64,000 bases of DNA from Sphaerospermopsis torques-reginae ITEP-024 (GTDB taxonomy: Bacteria > Cyanobacteriota > Cyanobacteriia > Cyanobacteriales > Nostocaceae): assembly GCF_019598945.1 (NCBI RefSeq), contig NZ_CP080598.1:1-64000 (forward strand), written 5' to 3'. Shown here piece by piece: positions 34,620 to 43,536 of the stretch. Under the pieces are notes generated by a model that did not search any database, was not told where the DNA came from, and saw nothing but the letters and a program-made list of their open reading frames with translations. The position numbers and the translations under genes were made by a program. The first letter of the stretch is position 1; each line of letters begins with the position of its first letter.

Positions 34620-35078
34620 ATGACTACAATCTTTCTTCCAGATATAAAAGCAACACAGCAGTTAGGTATTATTCTAGGGGAAAACCTGAATGCTGGTAAT
34701 GTAATTTTATTAGAAGGTGACTTGGGTGCGGGTAAAACTACCTTAGTTCAAGGTATTGGTCAGGGTTTAGGTATCACTGAATCTATTGTGAGTCCTACTT
34801 TTACCCTGATTAATGAATACACAGAAGGACGCATCCCTCTTTATCACTTAGATTTGTATCGTTTAGAACCTCAAGAGGTGACAGGCTTAAATTTAGAAAG
34901 CTATTGGGAAGGTATAGAAGTAACACCTGGTATTGTTGCTATTGAATGGGCGGAACGAATGCCATATCTACCAGATAGTTATTTAAAGGTATGTTTAACT
35001 CATGCTGAAAATGGTACTCGTCAGGCGGATATTACTGATGTTAATTGTGAATTAAGTATTTTAAGTATTTATATATAA
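34620..35078 (+). CDS. tsaE: tRNA t6A37 biosynthesis ATPase TsaE
   Basis: 152 residues. Walker A in LEGDLGAGKTTLVQGIGQGL, conserved SPTFTLINEY and LYHLDLYRL, then PGIVAIEWAERM, all hallmarks of the YjeE/TsaE family. It drives the TsaBD complex that adds threonylcarbamoyl to A37 of ANN-decoding tRNAs. Length is normal. It follows the YvcK-like gene on the same strand after a short tandem repeat tract. Confidence 0.96.
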   Translation: MTTIFLPDIKATQQLGIILGENLNAGNVILLEGDLGAGKTTLVQGIGQGLGITESIVSPTFTLINEYTEGRIPLYHLDLYRLEPQEVTGLNLESYWEGIEVTPGIVAIEWAERMPYLPDSYLKVCLTHAENGTRQADITDVNCELSILSIYI

Positions 35079-35427
35079 AAAATATCACTTTAAAAGTGTT
35101 GAGTTAGATATAAATATCCTTTAGATTATACACCCCTATAATACCACAAAAAGTCAAGATGTCAAGAACCTTGAAAAATCGTTCACTTATTGACAGCATT
35201 CTCAATATTATTGCGAATAACCCCCCTCCATTCTCAATAAATAAGCAGGAAAACTTTTTTGGACTGCCTTATAAACAGACTTAAATACTCCTTAGCTCTC
35301 TGCGTCTCTGCGCCTCTGCGTGAGAATAAATAAAAATTCCAAAAATTCCTCCCCCTCTACCCTCCCCTCAAATAGAGAAAACTTTGTATCCTGAAATTAA
35401 TAAACTTTATATTTCTTATTAAAGCTG
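35079..35427. other. Intergenic stretch upstream of antiporter gene
   Basis: No gene is seen. It contains a 21-bp near-perfect palindrome (35198-35218), a second TTCTCAATAAATAA motif about 20 bp downstream and a CTCTGCGTCTCTGCGCC tandem repeat near 35297-35325. Confidence 0.6.
35198..35218. promoter_or_regulatory. 21-bp near-perfect palindrome, candidate operator
   Basis: ATTCTCAATA-T-TATTGCGAAT pairs in 9 of 10 positions around a central base. Its AT-rich ATTCNCAATA arms are reminiscent of metalloregulator (Fur/Zur-type) boxes but do not match a consensus I can state with confidence. It lies 210 bp before the antiporter gene. Confidence 0.35.
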
Positions 35428-37734
35428 GTGCAAGAGGACTTTCGCTTAATTGTTGATTTGGTTTCGGTGTTCGCTGTCGCTGCTTGTGGTGGACTACTGG
35501 CCGCATTGTTGAAACAACCCGTTTTGCTGGGATATCTCATCGGGGGGATGATAGTTGGACCAGCAGGACTGGGATTAATTAAAGAAGTTGTCCAAGTGGA
35601 AACCTTGGCGCAGTTTGGTGTAGCTTTTTTACTCTTTGCTTTGGGTGTTGAATTTTCCCTAGCAGAACTGAAAAAGGTAAGGGCTATAGCTTTGGGTGGT
35701 GGAGGATTACAAATTATCCTCACTATTATTATCACAGTCCTAGTTTGTGGTGTTACAGGTGCTTGGGGTGCTTTACCGGCTAAAGGGGTATTTTTAGGTT
35801 GTATTTTGTCTTTGTCTTCCACTGCGGTTGTTCTCAAATGTTTGATGGAACGCAACGAGACAGAAACACCCCACGGCCAGGTCATGCTGGGTATTCTCGT
35901 TGTTCAGGACTTAGCACTGGGTTTAATGCTGGCCGTGTTACCCGCACTGCATGAACCAGGAGAAGCGATTGGTTTAGCAGTCTTCACCGCTTTGGTACGC
36001 ATTGGTTTATTTGCTGCGGGTGCGGTAGTTGCGGGTATTTGGTTAATTCCGCCGTTGTTGCGATTATTAGCCCGCACAGAAAGCAGAGAGTTGTTTTTGT
36101 TGGGTGTTGTCACTTTATGTTTATGTATTGCCCTGCTAACTGAATATTTGGGTCTTTCTATTGAGATGGGGGCGTTTGTTGCAGGGTTGATGATTTCTGA
36201 GGTGGAATATGCTGATGAAACTTTAACCATTGTTGAACCGTTGCGGGATATTTTTGCGAGTTTGTTTTTTGCTGCGATCGGAATGTTGATTGATCCGGTG
36301 TTTTTGTGGCAAAACCTAGATGTGATCTTGGGTTTGGTGGTTTTGGTGTTCTTGGGTAAGTTCCTGATCATCACACCTTTGGTTAAATTATTCCGCTATC
36401 CGTTGAAAACTGCTTTGATTGCGGGTTTGGGTTTAGCGCAAATCGGAGAATTTTCCTTTGTTTTAGCTAGTGAAGGTCAAGCTTTGGGGTTGGTTTCCCG
36501 GAGAATATATTTATTAACTTTGGGAACGACTGCGGTTACTTTAATGTTGACTCCCTTTGTGTTGCGTTTAGTACCATTGTTATTTAATTTTGCGGAGTCC
36601 ATGCCTTGGTTAAAACCTTATTTGGTGGAAGAACAAGCGCGAGATTTTGCGGAAGACTTACCCCGGAAAGATCATTTTGTAGTTTGTGGTTATGGTCGCA
36701 TAGGTAAAAATTTGGTACGGTTATTGCAGTTACATGATTTGCCTGTAGTCGTTATTGATCAGTCTGAAAGTAGGATTCAACAGTTACGGGAAGCGGGTAT
36801 ACCGTATGTTTATGGTAATGCGGTGAGTTTTCATGTGTTGGAAACTGCTGGGGTGAATCATGCTAAAGGGATGGCGATCGCCCTTCCTGATCCTGCTAGT
36901 ATTCGTTTGTGTTTAAAACGCGCTTTGGAAATATCCCCAGAATTAGATTTAGTGGTCCGTGCTACTCAAGATAAAAATATTGAGGTGCTTTATCAACTGG
37001 GTGCTAAGGAAGTTGTACAACCAGAATTTGAAGCGAGTCTGGAAATGGCCACCTATTTACTTACCGATGCGGGATTATTGCCAGAGGTGGTACAACGGAA
37101 AATGCAGGATATTCGTAAGGATCATTATTTAGATTTGCGTCCTGAACGTTCTGCTGCGGAAGTTTCCCAACATTTACAACAAGTTACCCGTGATTTAAAC
37201 CGTCGGTGGTATGATTTACCTGATGACTCGCCTTTGATTGGGATGACGTTGGAGGAAGCGGATATGCGCTATCTGATCGGGGTGAGTTTAATGGCCATTC
37301 GTCGTGCTGATGGCACAGAAATTGATTATCCTAATAGTCAGGTGAGGTTAGAAACTGGCGATCGCCTCTTAGTTGTGGGTGCAAGTAAAGAATTAGCAGC
37401 TTTGGCAGAATTTGCTAAGGGTAATGCAGCTGTTCCTGGAGAAACTAACGCTTGTCAGTGGGTGACAGTTCCAGCAAACTGTCCCATTTTGGGTAAAACT
37501 CTCACGGATATCACCAATGATCAATATTATGGTGTGAAAGTCCAAGCGATTCGGCGAGATGGCAAGTTTAGCCGTCTTCCTCATGGCAATATGGAGTTAA
37601 AAACAGGTGATCAGGTGTTGTTGTGCGGTAATTTTGCTCAACTCTACCAACTACAACAATTATTTACTGCTTCCTGTGGTGTACCTCTAGCAATTCACCA
37701 GAACCAACACAAAACACCAGATTTGATCAATTGA
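35428..37734 (+). CDS. KefB/CPA2-type cation:proton antiporter with TrkA-N and TrkA-C domains
   Basis: 768 residues from GTG at 35428. Residues 1-390 form a CPA2 transporter with about 12 helices (LLGYLIGGMIVGPAGLGLI, LSLSSTAVVLKCL, IGMLIDPVFLW, GLAQIGEFSFVLASEG). Residues 415-540 are a Rossmann TrkA-N/RCK domain (HFVVCGYGRIGKNLVRLL, VIDQSESRIQQLREAG). Two TrkA-C domains follow (about 590-650 and 675-750). Such proteins exchange K+ or Na+ for H+ across the membrane and are gated by nucleotide binding. The exact ion is not readable from sequence. No clear ribosome site precedes the GTG. Confidence 0.93.
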   Translation: MQEDFRLIVDLVSVFAVAACGGLLAALLKQPVLLGYLIGGMIVGPAGLGLIKEVVQVETLAQFGVAFLLFALGVEFSLAELKKVRAIALGGGGLQIILTIIITVLVCGVTGAWGALPAKGVFLGCILSLSSTAVVLKCLMERNETETPHGQVMLGILVVQDLALGLMLAVLPALHEPGEAIGLAVFTALVRIGLFAAGAVVAGIWLIPPLLRLLARTESRELFLLGVVTLCLCIALLTEYLGLSIEMGAFVAGLMISEVEYADETLTIVEPLRDIFASLFFAAIGMLIDPVFLWQNLDVILGLVVLVFLGKFLIITPLVKLFRYPLKTALIAGLGLAQIGEFSFVLASEGQALGLVSRRIYLLTLGTTAVTLMLTPFVLRLVPLLFNFAESMPWLKPYLVEEQARDFAEDLPRKDHFVVCGYGRIGKNLVRLLQLHDLPVVVIDQSESRIQQLREAGIPYVYGNAVSFHVLETAGVNHAKGMAIALPDPASIRLCLKRALEISPELDLVVRATQDKNIEVLYQLGAKEVVQPEFEASLEMATYLLTDAGLLPEVVQRKMQDIRKDHYLDLRPERSAAEVSQHLQQVTRDLNRRWYDLPDDSPLIGMTLEEADMRYLIGVSLMAIRRADGTEIDYPNSQVRLETGDRLLVVGASKELAALAEFAKGNAAVPGETNACQWVTVPANCPILGKTLTDITNDQYYGVKVQAIRRDGKFSRLPHGNMELKTGDQVLLCGNFAQLYQLQQLFTASCGVPLAIHQNQHKTPDLIN

Positions 37735-37853
37735 TAATTGACAATTGATAATTGTTTCATCCAAGGTTTCCAACCTCCCCTTTCCAGGGAAAAAAGCCAA
37801 AAATTCCGCTTTTTCAAGCTTCTGACTTGAAGGTAGAGGTAATTTTCAATTAG

Positions 37854-38138
37854 CTATGAATCTATATTTGCTACAGCGACTTGAGCATCTCCGGGAACTA
37901 AACCTCTCTCTACAACTGCATCACTGCGAACTTTCATATAAGCGATCGCCATTTTCCAAACGCTTATTTGTTCGTTGTTAGCATCTACAATAGATACACA
38001 ATTGATATCTTGCCAAAAAACCTTACCGACGATGACATCACCAGTCATCAGTTTAAATTCAACGGTGGCTTTTTGCTTGATCCAATTTTGTAATTGTCTA
38101 ATGCTAGGTAGGGTAGTGTCAAATTCTGTTGCTGGCAT
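37854..38138 (-). CDS. hfq: Cyanobacterial Hfq-like RNA-binding protein
   Basis: 94 residues. Sm-fold Sm1 region: LPSIRQLQNWIKQKATVEFK, then LMTGDVIVGKVFWQDINCVS; Sm2-like strand SVWKMAIAYMKV. Cyanobacterial Hfq lacks the classic YKHA motif and starts with a TEFDTTLPS-like segment, as here. In Synechocystis it affects motility through binding the pilus ATPase rather than by classical sRNA annealing. The gene is divergent from dapF, an arrangement known in cyanobacteria. The C-terminal 20 residues (GLVPGDAQVAVANIDS) are an extension. Confidence 0.9.
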   Translation of the reverse strand: MPATEFDTTLPSIRQLQNWIKQKATVEFKLMTGDVIVGKVFWQDINCVSIVDANNEQISVWKMAIAYMKVRSDAVVERGLVPGDAQVAVANIDS

Positions 38139-38146
38139 TTTTGTTA

Positions 38147-38178
38147 GGGAATAGGGAATAGGGAATAGGGAATAGGCT
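38147..38178. repeat. Short tandem repeat (GGGAATA)n
   Basis: Three to four units of AGGGAATAGGG lie upstream of hfq, followed by an ACAGGTGAC repeat to about 38210. Confidence 0.88.
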
Positions 38179-38299
38179 ACAGGTGATAGGTTACAGGTGA
38201 CAGGTGACAGTAATCAATTTACCAATTACCCATTACCAATCTTATTGGACAATGTTTAAATCAGTAGTAACTTATCTTTGATAATTCATCTAGGGAAAA

Positions 38300-39139
38300 A
38301 TGGCAATAGAATTTACTAAGTATCACGGTGTGGGTAATGATTTTATTCTCATTGATAACCGTTCCTCTCTTACTCCCATAATCACACCGGAAAAAGCTAT
38401 CAAATTGTGCGATCGCCATTTTGGTATTGGTGCTGATGGTGTTATTTTCGCACTTCCTGGGCAAAATGGTACTGATTATACCATGAGAATTTTTAACTCT
38501 GATGGTTCTGAACCGGAAATGTGTGGTAACGGTATTCGCTGTTTAGCTGTTTTCCTCACTGAGTTGGAAGGTATATCCCGCACTAAAGATTTTTACACCA
38601 TTCATACTTTAGCAGGTGTGATTACTCCTCAACTCACTGATGATGGTCAAGTAAAAGTAGATATGGGTTCACCCCGCTTATTAGCGCAGGAAATTCCTAC
38701 CACCCTTGCACCTGCTGACAGTAAGGTAATTAATGTACCTTTGGAAGTTGCGGATCATACTTGGAATGTTACCTGTGTGAGTATGGGAAATCCCCACTGT
38801 ATAACATTCGTGGACGATGTAGCAGCTATTCCTCTGGAAACCATCGGACCGAAATTTGAACATCATCCCGTTTTCCCGCAAAGAACTAATACAGAATTTA
38901 TCCAAATTGTCAACCGTAATTATTTAAAAATGCGGGTATGGGAAAGAGGCGCGGGTATTACCTTAGCTTGCGGTACTGGTGCTTGTGCGTCTTTAGTTGC
39001 TGGGGTATTGAATGATAAATGCGATCGCGCTGCAACGATAGAATTACCAGGAGGAGAGTTAGAAATTGAATGGTCAGAAATTGACAATAAAATCTATATG
39101 ACAGGACCAGCAGAAAGAGTATTTGCAGGTAAATTTTAA
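38300..39139 (+). CDS. dapF: Diaminopimelate epimerase DapF
   Basis: 279 residues. The two catalytic cysteines lie in the conserved motifs [10 protein letters not shown] and [10 protein letters not shown]; other family blocks are [28 protein letters not shown] and [15 protein letters not shown]. It converts LL- to meso-diaminopimelate for lysine and peptidoglycan synthesis in the cytoplasm. Standard length. GGGAAAAATG precedes the start. It is divergent from hfq and followed by an interspersed repeat. Confidence 0.97.
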   Translation: MAIEFTKYHGVGNDFILIDNRSSLTPIITPEKAIKLCDRHFGIGADGVIFALPGQNGTDYTMRIFNSDGSEPEMCGNGIRCLAVFLTELEGISRTKDFYTIHTLAGVITPQLTDDGQVKVDMGSPRLLAQEIPTTLAPADSKVINVPLEVADHTWNVTCVSMGNPHCITFVDDVAAIPLETIGPKFEHHPVFPQRTNTEFIQIVNRNYLKMRVWERGAGITLACGTGACASLVAGVLNDKCDRAATIELPGGELEIEWSEIDNKIYMTGPAERVFAGKF

Positions 39140-39182
39140 ATAGTAGGTTGGGTTGACGCAAGGAAACCCAACATTTTATTCA

Positions 39183-39245
39183 GATCCCCGACTTCTATTT
39201 TCATCGTTTCCAGAAATCATCAATTAATGTCAGAAGTTGGGGATC
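39183..39245. repeat. GATCCCCGACTTCT...AGAAGTTGGGGATC repeat, copy 3
   Basis: Same 63-bp architecture as the copies at 5687 and 27917, with one changed base in the right arm. It forms the leader of the following Uma2 gene. Confidence 0.88.
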
Positions 39246-39292
39246 TTACCATTCAAATATTCAAATATTTATCTACTCAGGAGACTGAGAAA

Positions 39293-39934
39293 ATGAGTAA
39301 TTTACAAACTCAAATACCTACAGATACATGGATTTATACTTCTTGGAATGAGTATGAACAAATAACCACCAACTTACTTAATAAACCGGGAAAAAGTTAC
39401 TATTATAAAGGATACATGAGGCTAGAAATGCCACCAGTTAGTTTTGATCATGGAAAAGATCATGTAATAATTATTTTTGCTGTCACTTTATTTGCCACTA
39501 TTAAAGGAATTTTAGCTACAGGTTTAGATACCACAACTTTTCGTAAACAAGGTATTCAAGACTGTCAACCTGATGTAGCTTATTATCTCCAAGAACGCGC
39601 CCAAACTATCCCCACAGGTACAGGAATTGTTAATTTAGATCACTACCCAGCACCAGATTTAGTCATTGAAATTGCTAAAACATCTTTATTAGATGACTTA
39701 GGAACAAAGCGTAGTCTTTACGAAGAATTAGGTGTTGCTGAATACTGGGTGATAGATGTACAAAACACCCAAATTATCGCCTATAGTATGATCAACCAAG
39801 GTAGTAAACGCATTCAAGAATCACGGGTTTTACCTGGGTTAGAAATTGCAGTTTTAGAAACTGCTTTACGTCGTAGTCGTGAAAGCAGTCAATCTGAAGT
39901 TTGTGCTTGGTTACTTAGCCAATTTCAACTATAA
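39293..39934 (+). CDS. Uma2 family (DUF820) PD-(D/E)XK-type protein
   Basis: 213 residues from the ATG at 39293, which has CAGGAGA 9-15 bases upstream; the longer frame from 39227 reads through the interspersed repeat and is unlikely. Conserved blocks: EYEQITTNLLNKPGKSYYYKG, QPDVAYYLQERA (active-site D), APDLVIEIAKTSLLDDLGTK (D-x-V-I-E-I-A), then LYEELGVAEYWVIDVQNTQI. A nuclease-like fold is known for the family; cellular function is open. No partner gene is adjacent. Confidence 0.9.
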   Translation: MSNLQTQIPTDTWIYTSWNEYEQITTNLLNKPGKSYYYKGYMRLEMPPVSFDHGKDHVIIIFAVTLFATIKGILATGLDTTTFRKQGIQDCQPDVAYYLQERAQTIPTGTGIVNLDHYPAPDLVIEIAKTSLLDDLGTKRSLYEELGVAEYWVIDVQNTQIIAYSMINQGSKRIQESRVLPGLEIAVLETALRRSRESSQSEVCAWLLSQFQL

Positions 39935-40116
39935 GAATTGTAATTGAATCGGAATTAATAAAACTCAGATACTCGACTTATTAAACTAATTCATCGTTTA
40001 TAACCAAAATGAAAAAAGAATTAGGGGATCTTGTATTGAAATATTTTGATGGGAATGAATGATTAAAGACTGTCCCTTTTGTAGTAAAATTTAGATTCGG
40101 AGACTCTATAATTGCA

Positions 40117-40137
40117 TTCCCAGTCAGAGACTGGGAA
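40117..40137. repeat. TTCCCAGTC-aga-GACTGGGAA hairpin
   Basis: A perfect 9-bp stem with a 3-nt loop, followed by CGAG, the same unit as in the array at 13784-13890. Confidence 0.9.
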
Positions 40138-40206
40138 CGAGAAAAACTGTTCCCTGTTCCTTGTTCCCTGTCTCCACGAAAAGACTTTTTCAGCAAACCC
40201 TACTTA

Positions 40207-41421
40207 TTACTTCTGACTAAAAACACGATAGTACAACCATGTAGTAAATTCTTTGATGGGGAATAGTAAATAAGTTAGTGGGTTGACTGTGACAATAATA
40301 TTTCTAAAATCCCGTTTTGCTAAAAACAAAATTCCCCGTGCAACTTGATTTGCTGACATCACACCGAAGGGATTAAGTTGACTTTTGAATGGTCCTAAAA
40401 TTAATTTTCTAATTACACAAATTCCATCCAAACGTTTGAGGGTAATGATATCACCTAACGCCCTTTTGCTGATTTCATATAATGGACTTAAAGCTGGTGA
40501 AACTTCTGCTTCTGATGTGTTTACCCAAATTTCTTTAGTCGCTTTAGCATCTGGTCCAGTGACAGTTGCAGAAAATATATCTATTAACCGCAAAGCGGAA
40601 AAAGTGTTAACTTGATAGGAATTGTGAATTGCTGTGGATGTGCGATCGCCATAAACATTCACTCCATGATTGATAATTAAAATATCAACTTTTTGCAAGT
40701 TGGCTTTTAATTCTTCTTCATTTCCCAATTCCCAAAACATCACTTTTAAACCAGTTTGTTCCTCTATTTTATCTGGGTTAGTTGTTAAAGCAATAACTTT
40801 GGCTTTATGCTTGATTAATTCTGCGGTTAATGCTTTTCCTAAAGCACCAGAAGCACCAGTTACAGCAACGGTTTTACCTTTTAAAGAAAGTCCTGTTCCT
40901 AATATTTTATCCACAAGAGAAAATACACCACTATAATAAGCATTTACATCATCAAAATGATGTCGCCAATGATATGTTCTATTCACAAACCACACAGAAG
41001 GAGTTGCTGCTAATGGTCCTGGTAAATGATTGTAATCTGTGTCTATTGTACCTTGGAAATATCGCAAAGATGCACCATATAAAAAAGTTCCACCATAAGC
41101 AACACCCAACCATAAACCCCATTGTCTGAAAACTAAAGCAACTGTGATTAATAAAACTAGCAGTATAGTTGACTCAACTATGTCGTGATACAACTGGGAA
41201 TCTAAGTAAGCTTGTTGAGAAACTAATGTTAAATCTCGACGGTAAGCGGCATGATGTTTATTATGCCATTTTGCCAACCAGGTGACTTGATGACACAAAG
41301 CATGATAACTATCTCTAATTATTTCCGCAAGTAAGATGGAGAAAACACCCCAAAGAAGGAACTTGACGCAGTTATTTACTAAAATCCAATCAATTGTTAA
41401 ACTTTGAGCCAAAATCATCAT
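40207..41421 (-). CDS. Fused fatty acid hydroxylase (sterol desaturase superfamily)-short-chain dehydrogenase
   Basis: 404 residues. The N-terminal half is membrane-embedded with the di-iron histidine boxes of the hydroxylase superfamily (SYHALCH, WHNKHHAAY, YHWRHHFDD). From about residue 180 a Rossmann SDR domain follows: TVAVTGASGALGKALTAEL, IINHGVNVYGD, then VNTSEAEVSPALSPLYEISKRA with the Y-x-x-x-K catalytic pair. The order fits proteins annotated as bifunctional sterol desaturase/short-chain dehydrogenase in cyanobacteria. It could hydroxylate and then oxidise a lipid or carotenoid-like substrate; the substrate is unknown. Two extra C-terminal hydrophobic segments are present. It stands alone. 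Confidence 0.88.
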   Translation of the reverse strand: MMILAQSLTIDWILVNNCVKFLLWGVFSILLAEIIRDSYHALCHQVTWLAKWHNKHHAAYRRDLTLVSQQAYLDSQLYHDIVESTILLVLLITVALVFRQWGLWLGVAYGGTFLYGASLRYFQGTIDTDYNHLPGPLAATPSVWFVNRTYHWRHHFDDVNAYYSGVFSLVDKILGTGLSLKGKTVAVTGASGALGKALTAELIKHKAKVIALTTNPDKIEEQTGLKVMFWELGNEEELKANLQKVDILIINHGVNVYGDRTSTAIHNSYQVNTFSALRLIDIFSATVTGPDAKATKEIWVNTSEAEVSPALSPLYEISKRALGDIITLKRLDGICVIRKLILGPFKSQLNPFGVMSANQVARGILFLAKRDFRNIIVTVNPLTYLLFPIKEFTTWLYYRVFSQK

Positions 41422-41655
41422 ATTTTTGCTAACACTATTTTCTCTTAATTATTCTTCATATTCCATAATTAGTGTAGTAGCAATCGGTAACATTTGTCCT
41501 GAAGCTGAAATTTTGGCATTTTTAAGTATATTAGGTGACAGGTAACAGGTGACAGTGCTAAAAGCTTTTCAGGTTTACACTCTGTGCATTTGTGATCATT
41601 GTGTGTATTTTAGTCTTGAAAGCTGATAGCTGACGGCTAAATGCTTACATCAAAG

Positions 41656-42483
41656 TTAGTAACTTTGCCAAGCTTTCCAAAATATATAAATAGATAAAAT
41701 AGCCAACAAACTTCTAAAAGCTAAACTCACTACTTTATCGGGTAATTTTGGTAAAAACCGGGTACTAAATTGTACTCCTAATAAACCACCAAATCCTAAA
41801 ATTGCGCCAGTTAACCACAAAACATTACCTGAATAAGCATGGCCAGCAGTTGCAGAAATAGCGGTAATGACTATGACTCCTAAACTCGTTTGAATAGCTT
41901 TTTTAATATTTTCATTTAATAAGACAATTTGCAAAGGGACCATAATTATCCCCCCACCAACTCCAAATAAACCTGCTAATAAACCACCTGCACCTCCTGT
42001 TAAGATTCTATGCCATAAATCTTGAATTTTATAAACATTAGTTTCGTTAGTTTCGTTATTTTCTTCTACAAATTCCTGATTTTGATTCGCTTCCTCTTCT
42101 TGATTTTTTATAGCAACTATTTTTTTTCTAAGCTCAACTAAATAAATGTTGGAAATTAAGAGTAATCCAAAGGTAAATAATAACAAATATTCAGGAAATA
42201 AATTAGCGAAGAAAACACCGATTTGAGCAGTTATTAAGGCTGGTAAAGCCATACTTAAAACATTGTTGATATCCAGATAACCCATGCGCCAATTCTGAAT
42301 ACTTCCAGCAGATGCGGTAATGACAATTGATAAACTACTGGTAGCTACTGCTTGGATAGATTCGTTTCCTAAGCTAATTAATAAAGGTACTAAAACTGTA
42401 CCTCCACCAATTCCTAAAAAACCTGCCAAAATCCCAGCTATAATTCCTGCAAATGCTAAAATTAATAATTCAATCGGTGTCAT
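41656..42483 (-). CDS. TauE/SafE-family sulfite/organosulfonate exporter
   Basis: 275 residues with about eight membrane helices in two homologous halves: LAFAGIIAGILAGFLGIGGG near the start and TGGAGGLLAGLFGVGGGIIM at about 165, the two signature repeats of the family. A charged loop (KNQEEEANQNQEFVEENNET) separates the halves. The family moves anionic sulfur compounds or other small anions across the inner membrane. The substrate here cannot be read from the sequence. The second half ends with RFLPKLPDKVVSLAFRSLLA. Confidence 0.92.
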   Translation of the reverse strand: MTPIELLILAFAGIIAGILAGFLGIGGGTVLVPLLISLGNESIQAVATSSLSIVITASAGSIQNWRMGYLDINNVLSMALPALITAQIGVFFANLFPEYLLLFTFGLLLISNIYLVELRKKIVAIKNQEEEANQNQEFVEENNETNETNVYKIQDLWHRILTGGAGGLLAGLFGVGGGIIMVPLQIVLLNENIKKAIQTSLGVIVITAISATAGHAYSGNVLWLTGAILGFGGLLGVQFSTRFLPKLPDKVVSLAFRSLLAILSIYIFWKAWQSY

Positions 42484-43125
42484 TTTAGATATTAGATATT
42501 AGATATTAGATATTAGTTAGGAGCATCCCAAATGTGTAAGTTTATTTTTTGTTGGAGTTCAAGACGTGAAATGAACGAACCACGTTCACCGAAGGTGTTC
42601 CCGAAGGGTAGGAGCGAAGGACACGAAGGTAAGAAGGAAGAAGAGAGTTTTTGGTGTTGCTGCGGTTATTTTTGCAAAATTGGAATGCTACCCATTAGTT
42701 AGTAGTTATTAGTTATTTTTACCCAATCACTAATCACTAATCACCATTTTTAAACATTATACAGCTAAACCCGGATTTCTCACAAGAGGAAAAAATAATG
42801 TGTAATTTGACAAAACGGGAGCATCCTTATTACAGCAGTTTTCATGTATTTGTACCACATCTTTCTTGTTATCTTCCTTTCTTCCTTTGCGCCTTTGCGT
42901 CTTTGCGTGAGATTAAAAAATGTGGTTCATTTACCTTAAAATCGCTGTAATTCAGTCTTTGTCTAGAAAATAGCTGATTACTGATTACTGAATACTTACG
43001 TGGAATTTAATAGCTTTCCATCAATACCCTGGGATAGATTTTGTTTAAAAAATTCTGAATATCATCAATAAAAGGTTTGAAAACCTAATGATCCAAGAAA
43101 TATTTTTGATGAAATTGCCGATCCT
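42484..43125. other. Repeat-rich intergenic region
   Basis: No gene seen. It contains a TTAGATA array at about 42485-42515, a GAAGGACACGAAGG-type repeat near 42590-42640, CACTAATCACTAATC units near 42727-42743 and the MITE-like element at 42829-42951. Just before 43126 the frame reads PRNIFDEIADP without a start codon. Confidence 0.65.
42829..42951. mobile_element. MITE-like element with 32-bp terminal inverted repeats, copy 1
   Basis: The left arm starts ATTACAGCAGTTTTCATGTA (42829-42860, ending ACCACAT). The right arm (42920-42951) begins ATGTGGTTCATTTACC and ends CGCTGTAAT. The arms are inverted with about 24 of 32 positions matching by eye. No coding capacity. A relative lies at 45770-45912. 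Confidence 0.75.
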
Positions 43126-43536
43126 ATGAAGAAATATTGTCGTGATCAAGCTAGAGATGAACTTTGGTTAATGATGGGAGCAGGTGCAACAGCAGGACTC
43201 ACTGGAGGAATTTCTCCTCTTGGTGCGATCGCCTTTCAAACCAGTTTAGCTGGTGTACAGTATGCTGTAGTTACTAGAATTGCTCAAATTTATGATGTGA
43301 ATTTGATACCTGCTAGTGGTGCTGGAGCAATGGCCGCAGCAATTATAGGCGTGGGTGGGGGACAATTTTTGTTTAATATGGGCAGTATTATAGCAGGGTT
43401 GATTCCTGGTATTGGCTCAGTGATTCAACCCGCAATAGGAGCGGCCGCAGTTAAAGCATTGGGTGAAGTTGCTATTACCTATTTTGAAAATAAGTATCCT
43501 CACAAAATCTACAACCCAAAAACAAAAACATTGTAA
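43126..43536 (+). CDS. Glycine-rich membrane protein, DUF697-like
   Basis: 136 residues with alternating Gly/Ala-rich hydrophobic segments: WLMMGAGATAGLTGGISPLG, AIAFQTSLAGVQYAVVTRIAQI, MAAAIIGVGGGQFLFNMGSI and GLIPGIGSVIQPAIGAAAVKAL. This resembles the DUF697/YcjF-type helical domain often attached to GTPases, but no GTPase is present, and recognition is by pattern only. Upstream the frame stays open for 15 codons reading KPNDPRNIFDEIADP with no ATG/GTG/TTG, so the real start may have been lost or the chosen ATG is right. It is divergent from the biosynthetic cluster's ABC gene and may be unrelated to it. Confidence 0.65.
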   Translation: MKKYCRDQARDELWLMMGAGATAGLTGGISPLGAIAFQTSLAGVQYAVVTRIAQIYDVNLIPASGAGAMAAAIIGVGGGQFLFNMGSIIAGLIPGIGSVIQPAIGAAAVKALGEVAITYFENKYPHKIYNPKTKTL

